Counted from the stretch's first letter, positions 40,940-49,718 are shown. The stretch: DNA of 64,000 nucleotides from Flavonifractor plautii ATCC 29863 (GCF_000239295.1 NZ_JH417639.1:1-64000), one strand, 5' to 3'. Numbers and translations: made by a program. The notes: generated from the letters alone by a model not told the origin.

Positions 40940-40984
40940 AAAACGCCCCCTTTTACGGCTAGGTTGCGTAAAAGGGGGCGTTTT
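40940..40984 (-). terminator. Terminator-like hairpin covering the ypeB SD
   Basis: AAAACGCCCCCTTTTACG (40940-40957) pairs with its exact complement at 40967-40984. On the minus strand it is the terminator of the upstream desulfidase-like gene, ending in TTTTG only 4 bases before the ypeB ATG. The only SD for ypeB, AAGGGGG, is inside its 3' arm. Confidence 0.75.
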
Positions 40985-41002
40985 ATGTGCGGTAAATATA
41001 AG

Positions 41003-41566
41003 CTAAAGAAGGGGGCGAAGCCGCGCAAAAAGGTTGAGCAGATCATCGGAGGCCTTCACGCCCAGAAGAGGAATTTCCAAGCCGGCCGCCCGAATCCGAT
41101 CTTCCAGTGCGCCGAGGAAAAGGCCACGGCCGGGCATCTCTTGATTGCGGTCGGACGTGGTCTCCACCCCGCAGTTGGGGGAGCGGTTTGCGCCCAGAAA
41201 CGCAATGATGCGAAACCCGTATCTGTGGTACTCCAGCACCTGATGCATGACAGATTCAACTAGGTCCTCCAGCATCCGGCTGGGGGCGGGCGCCTGCATG
41301 GCGGCACGAATACGGGTGTTTTCTTCTGTGACCGGGGACTGCGCGCCCTGCCTGTTTCCACGGTCCAGCCCAAGGCAGCAGAGCTCCGGGCAGGGAAGCT
41401 GAACGATTCCCACCTGATGTTCCAGAAAGAACTGCACCAGCTCCCGGAAAGCAGCCGGATATACGGCGGTTCCGTCGGAGATGGCGTTTTGGTTCAGCAG
41501 GCAGTGGGCCAGAAACACCACTTTTCTACTGCGGCCGTCGGCAAACATCTGCATGATTCTCACCAT
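41003..41566 (-). CDS. TudS-related (DUF523-like) putative desulfidase
   Basis: This 187-residue protein has three spaced Cys motifs: FLAHCLLNQNA, QLPCPELCCLG and GANRSPNCGVE. This set occurs in TudS (thiouracil desulfidase) and DUF523 proteins, where Cys residues hold a [4Fe-4S] cluster that removes sulfur from substrates. The substrate here is unknown. The start is uncertain: ATG 41566 has little SD and ATG 41554 is an alternative. It follows gltX by 12 bases and is probably co-transcribed. Confidence 0.75.
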   Translation of the reverse strand: MVRIMQMFADGRSRKVVFLAHCLLNQNAISDGTAVYPAAFRELVQFFLEHQVGIVQLPCPELCCLGLDRGNRQGAQSPVTEENTRIRAAMQAPAPSRMLEDLVESVMHQVLEYHRYGFRIIAFLGANRSPNCGVETTSDRNQEMPGRGLFLGALEDRIRAAGLEIPLLGVKASDDLLNLFARLRPLL

Positions 41567-41578
41567 TTACGGCTGGGT

Positions 41579-43063
41579 TCAGCCGCCCAGCTTGTCCAGC
41601 CCAAGACGGAGGCGGCGCAGGCACTCGTCCTTCCCCAGAATGTGGCAGATCTCCACCGCGCCGCCGGGGGTGACCGCCTTGCCCGCCGCGGCAATGCGCA
41701 CCGGCCACATGAGGGTGGCGTTTTTGACCTCCAGAGACTCGGCCAGGCCGATCAGAGCGTCATGAATCCCGTCCACGGTCCAGTCGGCCAGCCCATCCAG
41801 GGCGGGAAGGACGGCCTCCAGCATCCGCCGGGACACCTCCGGATTGGTCTTGGACTTCTTGTTGGTGAACAGCTCCGCGTCGTAGTCGGGCAGGGCGTCA
41901 AAAAAGTCCAGCTTCTCTGGGATGTCGGTGAGGCGCTCGCACCGGGCCTGGAGCAGCCCGGCGATCTCCTCCGTGGAGAGGGCGGGATTCTGCACCGCCT
42001 GGCGGATGTAGGGCAGGGCGGCCGCATGGAAGGCCTCGGGGCTCATCTCCCGCAGGTAGTGGGCGTTGAAGTAGGTCAGCTTTTCGATGTCGAAGATGGC
42101 GGGGGACTTGGAGATGCCGCCGATGTCGAAAATCTCCGCCAGCTCGGCCAGGGTAAAGAACTCCCGCTCGGCGTACTCGCCTCTGGGAGACCAGCCCAGC
42201 AGGGTGACGTAGTTGACCACCGCCTCGGACAGATAGCCCATGGCGATGAGATCCTCGTAGGAGGGGTCGCCCTTGCGCTTGCTCATCTTGTTGTGGGCGT
42301 CCCGCATGACGGGGGAGCAGTGGATATAGGTGGGCACGTCCCAGCCGAAGCCCTGGTACAGCAGATTGTACTTGGGGGCGGAGGACAGGTACTCGGAACC
42401 CCGCACCACGTGGGTGATGCCCATCAGGTGATCGTCGATGACGTTGGCAAAGTTGTAGGTGGGCAGGCCGTCCCGCTTGATGAGCACCTGGTCGTCCAGG
42501 GTGGAGTTCTCTACGGTAATGTCCCCGAATACGGCGTCGGAGAAGACGGTGGAGCCCTCGGCGGGGATCTTCTGGCGGATGACGTAGGGGGCGCCGGCGG
42601 CCACCTTGGCCCTGGCATCCTCCAGGCTCATGTCCCGGCAGGGGTCGGCCGCCCGGTCAAAGTTGCCGGAGTCCTCCTCGGACTCGGTCTTTTCGCAGAA
42701 GCAGTAATAAGCGTGGCCCTTCTCCACCAGCAGCTCGGCGTACTTGCCGTACAGCGCCCGGCGCTCGGTCTGGATGTAGGGGCCCACCGGGCCGCCGATG
42801 TCGGGGCCCTCATCCCAGGTCAGGCCGCACTTGCGCAGGGTGGCGTAGATGACCTCGGTGGCGCCCTCCACCAGGCGGCCCTGGTCGGTATCCTCAATGC
42901 GGAGGATGAACTTGCCGCCGCTGTGGCGGGCGATGAGCCAGGTGTAGAGGGCGGTGCGGAGGTTGCCCACGTGCATGTAGCCCGTGGGGGAGGGGGCGAA
43001 GCGGGTGCGGACGCCGTCCTTGGGGATGCGGGCTTCCATCTCCTCAAACCAGTTCAGATCCAT
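41579..43063 (-). CDS. gltX: Glutamyl-tRNA synthetase
   Basis: This protein of about 494 residues charges tRNA-Glu. The class I signature appears as FAPSPTGYMHVGN (HIGH variant HVGN), and the second motif as NKMSKRKGDPS (KMSKR form). ALYTWLIARHSGGKFILRIEDTD (quoted in part) is characteristic of GluRS. The start at 43063 is supported by AAGGAG 8 bases upstream. Lacking visible gatCAB or glnS here, I cannot tell whether it also charges tRNA-Gln. Confidence 0.96.
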   Translation of the reverse strand: MDLNWFEEMEARIPKDGVRTRFAPSPTGYMHVGNLRTALYTWLIARHSGGKFILRIEDTDQGRLVEGATEVIYATLRKCGLTWDEGPDIGGPVGPYIQTERRALYGKYAELLVEKGHAYYCFCEKTESEEDSGNFDRAADPCRDMSLEDARAKVAAGAPYVIRQKIPAEGSTVFSDAVFGDITVENSTLDDQVLIKRDGLPTYNFANVIDDHLMGITHVVRGSEYLSSAPKYNLLYQGFGWDVPTYIHCSPVMRDAHNKMSKRKGDPSYEDLIAMGYLSEAVVNYVTLLGWSPRGEYAEREFFTLAELAEIFDIGGISKSPAIFDIEKLTYFNAHYLREMSPEAFHAAALPYIRQAVQNPALSTEEIAGLLQARCERLTDIPEKLDFFDALPDYDAELFTNKKSKTNPEVSRRMLEAVLPALDGLADWTVDGIHDALIGLAESLEVKNATLMWPVRIAAAGKAVTPGGAVEICHILGKDECLRRLRLGLDKLGG

Positions 43064-43096
43064 TGAAAAGACTCCTTTTTTAAACTTCATCACATT

Positions 43097-43126
43097 ATTC
43101 TATATTTTTCGCCTAAGGATTGTCAA
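43097..43126 (-). promoter_or_regulatory. Promoter of gltX
   Basis: On the minus strand TTGACA (43121-43126), an 18-base spacer and TAGAAT (43097-43102) precede gltX by about 30 bases. Confidence 0.7.
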
Positions 43127-43210
43127 GGCCATTTGGATATGATATGATAAACCAATATGGGGCATTGTACCCAATGAGCCAAAAATCACTCGTAAGAGGT
43201 GTGTTTTAGA

Positions 43211-44212
43211 ATGGAAAACCAGAAAAAAGTCATGCTCTCCGGCATCCAGCCCAGCGGCGAGCTCCACCTGGGCAACTACCTGGGAGCCATCAAGAACTGG
43301 GGCGCCCGGGCGGACGAGTTCGACTGCTTCTACTTTATGGCCGATATGCATACCATCACCGTGCGCCAGACCCCGGCGGAGCTCCGCCGCCGCACTCTGG
43401 AGCAGGTGGCTCAGTACATCGCCTGCGGTCTGGACCCGGAGCGCAACACAATTTTTGTCCAGTCCCACGTGCACCAGCACGCGGAGCTGGCCTGGGTGCT
43501 GGAGTGCTACACCATGTTCGGCGAGCTGTCCCGCATGACCCAGTTCAAGGACAAATCCGCCAAGCACGCCGACAACATCAACGCCGGCCTGTTTACCTAC
43601 CCCTGCCTGATGGCGGCGGACATCCTGCTCTACCAGCCGGACTTTGTGCCGGTGGGGGAGGATCAGAAGCAGCACGTGGAGCTGACCCGCAACGTGGCCC
43701 AGCGCTTCAACCACGTGTACGGCGACGTGCTCAAGGTGCCCGAGCCCTACATCCCCAAGATGGGCGCGCGGGTGATGAGCCTGAACCAGCCGGACACCAA
43801 GATGAGCAAATCCATACCCGAGGGCTGCGTGTTCCTGATGGATAAGCCGGAGGACATCCTGCGCAAGTTCAAGCGGGCCATCACCGACAGCGACACTGAG
43901 CGCTGCGTCCGCTTCGACCGGGAGAACAAGCCGGGCGTGTCCAACCTGATGAGCATTTATTCCGCCGTCACCGGCAAGAGCTTCGAGGCCATTGAGGCGG
44001 AGTTCGACGGCAAGGGCTATGGCGCGTTCAAGCCCGTGGTGGGCGAGGCCGTGGTGGAGATGCTCCGGCCCATCCAGGAGGAGACCCGCCGCCTGCTCTC
44101 CGACAAGGCCTATCTGGAGGGGGTCTACCGCGCCGGCGCGGAGAAGGCGTCCTACGTGGCGGAAAAGACTCTTCGCAAGGTCTACAAAAAGGTGGGCTTC
44201 CTGGCCCGGTAA
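43211..44212 (+). CDS. trpS: Tryptophanyl-tRNA synthetase
   Basis: This 333-residue class I synthetase has SGIQPSGELHLGNYLGAI (HIGH variant HLGN) near the start and DTKMSKSIPEG as KMSKS motif. GEDQKQHVELTRNVAQRFN is typical of TrpRS. The ATG at 43211 lies behind a weak AAGAGGTG site. No T-box leader is apparent in the 110 bases upstream. The glycosyl-phosphate transferase gene follows after 19 bases. Confidence 0.96.
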   Translation: MENQKKVMLSGIQPSGELHLGNYLGAIKNWGARADEFDCFYFMADMHTITVRQTPAELRRRTLEQVAQYIACGLDPERNTIFVQSHVHQHAELAWVLECYTMFGELSRMTQFKDKSAKHADNINAGLFTYPCLMAADILLYQPDFVPVGEDQKQHVELTRNVAQRFNHVYGDVLKVPEPYIPKMGARVMSLNQPDTKMSKSIPEGCVFLMDKPEDILRKFKRAITDSDTERCVRFDRENKPGVSNLMSIYSAVTGKSFEAIEAEFDGKGYGAFKPVVGEAVVEMLRPIQEETRRLLSDKAYLEGVYRAGAEKASYVAEKTLRKVYKKVGFLAR

Positions 44213-44231
44213 AGATAAGGAGCAAATTCCC

Positions 44232-45326
44232 ATGCCAAGAAATCTGGATCTTCCCCTCATCGGCATCGTGGCCGCCGCCCTGGTGGTGGCCCTGGTGGTG
44301 GCCCTGGTGGCCACTCCGGTGGTAAAAAACCTGGCCATTCGGGTCAAGGCGGTGGATGTACCCAAGGACGGCCGCCGCATGCACGACCACCCCATCCCCC
44401 GCATGGGCGGACTGGCCATCTTCCTGGGCTTCCTGCTCAGCGTCCTGCTCTTTCTGGACTTGAACGCCCAAATGCGGGGGATGCTGCTGGGGGCGGTCAT
44501 CATCGTCGTGCTGGGCATCTTTGATGATATCTACTCGCTGCGGGCCATGTTCAAGTTTGTGGTGCAGATCATCGCCGCCCTGGTGGCGGTGCTCTCGGGC
44601 AACGTGATCGAGACGCTGTCCAACCCCAACGTGTTTTCCGCGGATCCCTACTGGAATCTGGGGATTCTGGCGGTGCCCGCCACGGTCATCTGGATCGTGG
44701 CCATCACCAACGCCGTCAACCTGATTGATGGCCTGGACGGCCTGGCCTGCGGCGTATCCACCATCAGCTCCATGACCCTGCTGGTGATCGCCCTGGTGGT
44801 CAGCGAGGGCAACGTGGCCATTCTCATGGCCGCCCTGGCGGGCGGGTGTATCGGCTTTCTGCCCTACAACATGAATCCCGCCAAGATCTTCATGGGGGAC
44901 ACGGGCTCCACCTTCCTGGGCTATATTCTGGCGGTGGTGTCCATTCAGGGCCTGTTCAAGTTCTATACCATTATCTCCTTTGCGGTGCCCTTCCTCATGC
45001 TGGGCCTGCCCATCTTCGACACCTGCTTTGCCTTCATCCGCCGCATTGCCCACGGACAGAGCCCCATGCACGCCGACCGCAGCCACGTGCACCACCGGCT
45101 TATCGACATGGGCTTCAACCAGAAGCAGGCGGTGGCGGTGCTGTATGTCATCAGCGCCATCCTGGGCCTGTCCGCCGTAGTGCTCACCACCAGCGGGCCG
45201 GTGAAGGCCATGCTGCTCCTGCTGGCCCTGTGCTTCGCGGGGGCGATCTCCGCCCGGATTTTCCTGGGCGCCAACGGAAAGAAAAACGACGGTGAGAAGC
45301 CGGACGAGAAGGGGGAAGAGAAATGA
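44232..45326 (+). CDS. UDP-GlcNAc:undecaprenyl-phosphate GlcNAc-1-phosphate transferase (TagO/WecA-like)
   Basis: This 364-residue MraY-family membrane protein has the cofactor and catalytic motifs GILFDDIYSLRA-like LGIFDDIYSL, NAVNLIDGLDGLACG and FMGDTGSTFLGY, and the HADRSHVHHRLIDMG loop (HHH motif) that separates GlcNAc-1-P transferases from MraY. It starts wall teichoic acid or other surface polysaccharide by loading undecaprenyl phosphate. AAGGAG precedes the ATG. It overlaps by 4 bases the epimerase that makes UDP-ManNAc, which fits a shared polymer pathway. Confidence 0.94.
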   Translation: MPRNLDLPLIGIVAAALVVALVVALVATPVVKNLAIRVKAVDVPKDGRRMHDHPIPRMGGLAIFLGFLLSVLLFLDLNAQMRGMLLGAVIIVVLGIFDDIYSLRAMFKFVVQIIAALVAVLSGNVIETLSNPNVFSADPYWNLGILAVPATVIWIVAITNAVNLIDGLDGLACGVSTISSMTLLVIALVVSEGNVAILMAALAGGCIGFLPYNMNPAKIFMGDTGSTFLGYILAVVSIQGLFKFYTIISFAVPFLMLGLPIFDTCFAFIRRIAHGQSPMHADRSHVHHRLIDMGFNQKQAVAVLYVISAILGLSAVVLTTSGPVKAMLLLLALCFAGAISARIFLGANGKKNDGEKPDEKGEEK

Positions 45327-46471
45327 GGCAGGTGCGCGTCATGACCATCTTCGGCACCCGGCCGGAGGCCATCAAGATGGCTCCCCTGGTGGCGGAGCTC
45401 CAGCGCCGTCCGGGCCTGGAGCCGGTCTGCTGTGTGACGGCCCAGCATCGGGAGATGCTCGATTCCGTGCTGGAGATCTTCCAGCTCCGGCCCGATTACG
45501 ATCTGAACATCATGGAGCCCCGCCAGACCCTCTCCACCATCACCTCCAAGTGCCTGCTGGGCATGGAGGGGGTGCTGGAGCAGGCCAGACCCGACCTGGT
45601 GCTGGTCCACGGGGACACCTCCACCACCTTCGCCGGGGCGCTGGCCGCCTTTTACCACCAGATCAGGGTGGGCCATGTGGAGGCGGGGCTGCGCACGGGT
45701 GACAAGTATTCTCCCTTTCCGGAGGAGATGAACCGGAAGCTGGTGGGCGATATCGCCGACCTGCATTTCTGCCCCACCCGGGCGAACCGGGCAAACCTGG
45801 AGCGGGAGGGGATCACCGACGGGGTGTTTGTCACGGGCAATACCGTGATCGACGCCCTCAAGACCACGGTTGTGAAGGATTATCACTTCACAACGGATCT
45901 CCTCAACCATTTGGACTACACCGGCCGAAAGATCATCCTCGTGACCTGCCACCGGCGGGAGAACTACGGCCAGCCCATGGCTAACATCATGACGGCTCTG
46001 CGCCGGGTGGCGGACGCCTTCCCGGAGGTGGAGCTGGTCTACCCGGTTCACCTGTCCCCGGTGGTGCGGGAGGCGGCGGGGAAGTACCTCGGCGGCCACG
46101 ACCGTATCCACCTCATTGATCCGCTCTCCGCCGACGAGATGCACAACCTGATGGCCCGGGCCTATCTGGTCATGACCGACTCGGGCGGACTGCAGGAGGA
46201 GGCCCCCGCCCTGGGGCGGCCGGTGCTTGTCCTGCGGCGGGAGACCGAGCGGCCCGAGGCGGTGGAGGCGGGGACCGTGAAGATCGCGGGGACGGAGGAG
46301 AACGTCATCTTCTCCATGGCCTCCGAGCTGCTCACCGCTCCGGCGGCCTACACCGCCATGGCCCACGCCGTCAATCCCTACGGCGACGGCTTCGCCTGCC
46401 GCCGGATCGCCGACGCCATTGAGTGGAAATTCGGCCTGCGGGCCGAACAGCCGGAGGAATTCCGGGCATAA
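45323..46471 (+). CDS. wecB: UDP-N-acetylglucosamine 2-epimerase (non-hydrolysing)
   Basis: This 382-residue GT-B-fold enzyme starts MTIFGTRPEAIKMAPLV and contains VLVHGDTSTTFAGAL, VEAGLRTGD, PEEMNRKL and LVMTDSGGLQEEAPALG, which are the standard WecB/MnaA signatures. It interconverts UDP-GlcNAc and UDP-ManNAc for surface polymers. Its ATG overlaps the stop of the transferase upstream. Confidence 0.95.
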   Translation: MRQVRVMTIFGTRPEAIKMAPLVAELQRRPGLEPVCCVTAQHREMLDSVLEIFQLRPDYDLNIMEPRQTLSTITSKCLLGMEGVLEQARPDLVLVHGDTSTTFAGALAAFYHQIRVGHVEAGLRTGDKYSPFPEEMNRKLVGDIADLHFCPTRANRANLEREGITDGVFVTGNTVIDALKTTVVKDYHFTTDLLNHLDYTGRKIILVTCHRRENYGQPMANIMTALRRVADAFPEVELVYPVHLSPVVREAAGKYLGGHDRIHLIDPLSADEMHNLMARAYLVMTDSGGLQEEAPALGRPVLVLRRETERPEAVEAGTVKIAGTEENVIFSMASELLTAPAAYTAMAHAVNPYGDGFACRRIADAIEWKFGLRAEQPEEFRA

Positions 46472-46501
46472 CGCGGTCCGGGCGGAGAGGAGGGAACAGG
46501 C

Positions 46502-47272
46502 GTGGAGCGCAGAAAGCGGAATCTGCTGGTGGTACTCATCGGCATCGTCATCGTGGTGGCCATGGTGTCCAGCTTTGGACTGGGCCTCTTTGCGCCGGAC
46601 ACGGCGAAGATCGTGCTGCCCACGCCGGAGGTCTCCCAGCAGCCGGGGGGAGAGCCCGGCGAGCAGAGCGGTCTGGTGCTGGTGGACGTGACGCCGGAGA
46701 CGGTGCAGAGCGTCATCCGGGATACCCTCTCCCGCCCGGACCGCTACACTCGCGCGGTCACGATCGAGGACTTCTGGGGCGAGGGAGAGAGCGGAACCAC
46801 CCATGCGGACGTGTGGGTGGACGGCGGCTGGACCCAGACGGAGGCAGCCCTGCCAAGCGGGACGGTACGTTACTCCATCGTGGGCGGCGGGCAGTTCTGG
46901 CTGTGGTATGGAGGCGACCGCACGGCCCTTTCCGGTCCGGCGGACGGGCACTCGGCGGATCTGGAGGGCCAGCGCATCCCCACCTATGAGGACGTGCTGG
47001 AGCTGGAGCAGGATGCCATTGCCGCCGCCGGATATGAGGAGAAGGGCGGCCTGGCCTGCATTTATGTGGAGACAGGCGAGGACGCGCTGGGCTATGTGGA
47101 GAAGTACTGGGTCTCCGTGGACAGCGGCCTGTTGGTGTGCGCCGAGCAGTGGAAAGGGGAGGAGCTGACCTACCGGATGACCTCCTATGCGGTGTCGACG
47201 GACCGTACCCTCTTCGGACTCACGGAGTTTGCGTTGCCGGACGGCACAGTGCTGCATACGGTAGAGGAATAA
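46502..47272 (+). CDS. Membrane-anchored extracytoplasmic protein of unknown function
   Basis: This 256-residue protein has a short basic start, one membrane helix (LLVVLIGIVIVVAMVSSFGLGLF), a Pro/Gln/Gly-rich linker and an outer domain of about 190 residues rich in beta-strand pattern (WVDGGWTQTEAALPSG, QFWLWYGGDRTAL, YVEKYWVSVDSGLLVCAEQW). The last phrases are reminiscent of LolA/outer-membrane-lipoprotein-sorting-like folds, but I cannot assign a family. GTG start with GGAGG upstream. It follows the epimerase by 30 bases, so a link to surface polymer assembly is possible. Its TAA lies in a terminator arm. Confidence 0.7.
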   Translation: MERRKRNLLVVLIGIVIVVAMVSSFGLGLFAPDTAKIVLPTPEVSQQPGGEPGEQSGLVLVDVTPETVQSVIRDTLSRPDRYTRAVTIEDFWGEGESGTTHADVWVDGGWTQTEAALPSGTVRYSIVGGGQFWLWYGGDRTALSGPADGHSADLEGQRIPTYEDVLELEQDAIAAAGYEEKGGLACIYVETGEDALGYVEKYWVSVDSGLLVCAEQWKGEELTYRMTSYAVSTDRTLFGLTEFALPDGTVLHTVEE

Positions 47273-47304
47273 CGGGCGGCCGGCAGGGGGCCGGCCGCCC
47301 GTTA
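47270..47304. terminator. Terminator shared by two convergent genes
   Basis: A 15-bp perfect stem (47270-47284 with 47290-47304) contains the TAA of the plus-strand gene in its left arm and the TAA of the minus-strand gene in its right arm. It lacks a long T-run. Confidence 0.6.
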
Positions 47305-47595
47305 TTCCAGCCCCAGCAGCAGGAGCAGCCCCAGGGTGATGACCAGTTCCATGTCGTCCCCCTCCAGAAAGAGGAACAGGAAGATGAGCAGGAGCAGGAC
47401 ATCGCCGGTGTCGAGGCCGTCCAGCTTGAGGCCCCGAAGCAGCTTGCCCAGTCCTGAGGCGGGCTTGGCGGATTCCGGCGCCTCGGCGTCCGGCTCCGGC
47501 GGGGGCGCGTCGGGAGGGACGGTCTGGGTGGGAGGGGCATCCTCCTCCACGACCCGGGTGTAGGAGGCGCCATTGGGTATGTAGCGGTTATACAT
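47302..47595 (-). CDS. Small hypothetical protein 3 of a conserved-looking trio (97 aa)
   Basis: The protein begins MYNRYIPNGASYTRV, has an acidic Pro-rich middle (about 20-50) and a very hydrophobic C-terminal part with the phrase TGDVLLLLIFLFLFLEGDDMEL and a second helix. It looks like a small membrane-associated protein with two hydrophobic segments split by EGDD. The ATG, with GGAGGGG upstream, overlaps the stop of the preceding gene (ATGTATAA). I do not recognise a named family. The tight operon with two other small proteins suggests one complex or process. Confidence 0.7.
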   Translation of the reverse strand: MYNRYIPNGASYTRVVEEDAPPTQTVPPDAPPPEPDAEAPESAKPASGLGKLLRGLKLDGLDTGDVLLLLIFLFLFLEGDDMELVITLGLLLLLGLE

Positions 47596-48058
47596 CGTCC
47601 TTCCCCTCCTCTCGGCGGCTCTGGAAGAGCTGGAAGGCCACCCGGATGACCCGGGCCAGCTTGGCGATCTGAACGGCCTTGTCAACCTTTGCATACCGCT
47701 CCGGCTTGACAAAAGGCTTGAGAGCATTGAGCAGGGCCACCTTGCGGTCGTCAGTGGCGGAGTACTCGGAAAAGAGGCGCAGACCGGCCTGGAGAAGCTG
47801 GGGATCCAGCTCGGACAGGGCGGAAAGCGGGTTGCTGTCTCCGCCGCCGCCCAGCATGCCCAGCAGGGCGGACCAGTCGGTGGCGTCGGACTGCCCGGCC
47901 GCCTCTCCCGCGGGCCCGGCCTCCGCCGGTTCTGCGGCGGGGGGTGGAGCAGATTCTCCCGCGTGCTCCCCAGTCAGCGCCTGCGCGAGGGAAGCGATCT
48001 GGCCCATGGCCTGGGGATCGCTGAGGATCGCGTTGAGTTTCTCCTCGAATTCGGCCAT
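47588..48058 (-). CDS. Small hypothetical protein 2 of the trio (156 aa)
   Basis: The protein begins MAEFEEKLNAILSDPQAMGQIASLAQAL, then has an Ala/Pro/Glu-rich linker (about 30-60), a Gly-rich LLGMLGGGGDSNPL and a helical, basic C-terminal half (DRKVALLNALKPFVKPERYAKVDKAVQIAKLARVIRVAF in part). The 'L..DP.AM..I' start resembles the start of protein 1 (LMKDPKAAGLL), hinting at common origin or a shared binding motif. It is soluble by composition. Function unknown. It lies 27 bases after protein 1 and overlaps protein 3. Confidence 0.75.
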   Translation of the reverse strand: MAEFEEKLNAILSDPQAMGQIASLAQALTGEHAGESAPPPAAEPAEAGPAGEAAGQSDATDWSALLGMLGGGGDSNPLSALSELDPQLLQAGLRLFSEYSATDDRKVALLNALKPFVKPERYAKVDKAVQIAKLARVIRVAFQLFQSRREEGKDDV

Positions 48059-48085
48059 GTCTCCCGCCCCCTCCCGCCGAAATGC

Positions 48086-48364
48086 CTACTTCTTCTCCTT
48101 GGGCACCGCCTGACTGATGTTTTGTACCAGCCGGGCCCCCTCGCTGCTCTGCATGACCTGCCGCACCATGCCCAGCAGGGCGCCGGTGTCCCCCTTGGCG
48201 GCGGCGGTCTTGAGGCCGTCCCCCGCGTTCTGACTGAGCAGCTCCATCAGGCGCTGGGTGTCCGGGGACTGCATCAGGCTCTGGAGCAGGGCCTTGTTCT
48301 TCAGCAGGCCGGCGGCCTTGGGATCCTTCATGAGTTCGTCCAGATTGGACTGGGGATTTGCCAT
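48086..48364 (-). CDS. Small hypothetical protein 1 of the trio (92 aa)
   Basis: This all-helical 92-residue protein begins MANPQSNLDELMKDPKAAGLL and repeats a short theme: LLQSLMQSPDTQRLMELLSQ, then LLGMVRQVMQSSEGARLVQNI. The repeated L..M..SP/S....L pattern suggests stacked helices. No known domain is seen. It is first in the operon; a divergent phosphodiesterase gene starts about 75 bases away. Confidence 0.75.
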   Translation of the reverse strand: MANPQSNLDELMKDPKAAGLLKNKALLQSLMQSPDTQRLMELLSQNAGDGLKTAAAKGDTGALLGMVRQVMQSSEGARLVQNISQAVPKEKK

Positions 48365-48438
48365 ACCATCAGCTCCATCTCAATTATTTATAAGACCGAT
48401 CACTCCATTCTATGAGTGACTTTTCAGAAGGTGATACC

Positions 48439-48906
48439 TTGAAGCTGGTACTTTTTTCCGACTCCCACGGCAACGTGGCCAACATGGCCGACGTGGTGCG
48501 CCTGGAGCACCCGGACCGCGTCCTCCATATGGGGGATCTGGCCCGGGATGCGGAGGAGCTGGCCCGTCAGTTTCCCGATATTCCTGTGACCTATGTGCCG
48601 GGCAACTGTGACGGCCGCCGGCCGGATCTGCCGGACGAGCGGTGCTTTACCCTGGAGGGGTGTAAAATCCTGATGACCCACGGCCACACCTACCACGTGA
48701 AGATGGGGCCCGGGGCGGCCATCCGCGCGGCCCGAGAGGCGGGGGCGGGACTTCTGTGCTTCGGCCACACGCACGAGGCCCTCTGCGAGTTCCAGAACGG
48801 CCTGTGGATCGTCAACCCCGGCGCCGCCGGGAGCCTGGTTCAGCCCACCTACGCCGTGGCTGTCCTGGAGGAGGGCGGCGCGGTGTGCTATCTGTCGCAT
48901 ATCTGA
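48439..48906 (+). CDS. YfcE/MJ0936-type metallophosphoesterase
   Basis: This 155-residue protein has the metal-site motifs of the calcineurin-like fold in order: LFSDSHGN, HMGDL, VPGNCD, MTHGHTY and FGHTHEA. The family hydrolyses phosphodiesters in two-metal sites; the natural substrate is usually unknown. I choose the TTG at 48439 because GAAGGTGAT just upstream is a near-perfect SD; an in-frame ATG at 48412 has none. coaX follows after 17 bases. Confidence 0.93.
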   Translation: MKLVLFSDSHGNVANMADVVRLEHPDRVLHMGDLARDAEELARQFPDIPVTYVPGNCDGRRPDLPDERCFTLEGCKILMTHGHTYHVKMGPGAAIRAAREAGAGLLCFGHTHEALCEFQNGLWIVNPGAAGSLVQPTYAVAVLEEGGAVCYLSHI

Positions 48907-48923
48907 GAAGGGAGAGGAGCAGT

Positions 48924-49697
48924 ATGCTGCTGGTCATTGATGTAGGCAATACCAATATGGAGTTCGGCGTCTACCGGGGAGAGGAGCTGGTGGGGAGCTT
49001 CCGTCTGATGACGGACGCCAACCGTACCTCCGACGAGCTGGGGCTCTGGCTGTGCCAGTACTTCCAGCGCTTCGGCCTGGAGCTGGGGCAGGTGGAGGAT
49101 GTGGTGATCGGCTCGGTGGCCCCCCAGGTGATGCATACCCTGAGCCGGGCGGTGCAGAAGTATGTGGGCAAGACCCCGCTGGTGCTGGACGAGGTGCTGG
49201 ACCCCGGCCTGCCCTACGTGGAGTGCGACAGCGACGAGCGCCTGGGCCCCGACCGGGCGGCGGCGGACATCGCGGCCATCGCCAAATACGGCGCGCCGCT
49301 GGTGGTGCTGGACTTCGGAACGGCCACCACCCTGGACGCGGTGAGCCGGGAGGGGGTGTACCTGGGCGGCTGCATCACCGCCGGGGTGCAGGTGTCCATC
49401 GACGGCCTGTTCCAGAAGACCGCCCTGCTGCCCCGGGTGGAGCTGGTGAAGCCGGACACAGTGCTGAGCACCACCGCCGTGGGGCAGATCCAGGCTGGGG
49501 CGGTGCTGGGCTACATCGGGGCCATCGAGTACCTCATCCGCCACGCCAAGGAGGAGATCGGCCAGCCGGACACCAAGGTGGTGGCCACGGGCGGCCTGTC
49601 CCGGCTGGTGGCGGACAACACAGAGCTGATCGACGTGGTGGATCCCCAACTGGTGCTGGACGGCCTGCGCATCATCTATGAGCGGGCGAGGAGATAA
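48924..49697 (+). CDS. coaX: Type III pantothenate kinase
   Basis: This 257-residue ASKHA-fold kinase catalyses the first step of coenzyme A synthesis. MLLVIDVGNTNMEFGVY is the phosphate-binding loop. LGPDRAADIAA-like LGPDRAAADIAAI and VLDFGTATTLDAV carry the catalytic Asp and substrate site, and LGGCITAGVQ completes the type III signature. AGGGAGAGGAG precedes the ATG. Unlike type I CoaA it is not feedback-inhibited by CoA and needs a monovalent cation. Confidence 0.95.
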   Translation: MLLVIDVGNTNMEFGVYRGEELVGSFRLMTDANRTSDELGLWLCQYFQRFGLELGQVEDVVIGSVAPQVMHTLSRAVQKYVGKTPLVLDEVLDPGLPYVECDSDERLGPDRAAADIAAIAKYGAPLVVLDFGTATTLDAVSREGVYLGGCITAGVQVSIDGLFQKTALLPRVELVKPDTVLSTTAVGQIQAGAVLGYIGAIEYLIRHAKEEIGQPDTKVVATGGLSRLVADNTELIDVVDPQLVLDGLRIIYERARR

Positions 49698-49718
49698 AAC
49701 GGATGGGGAGGAGAGGCA

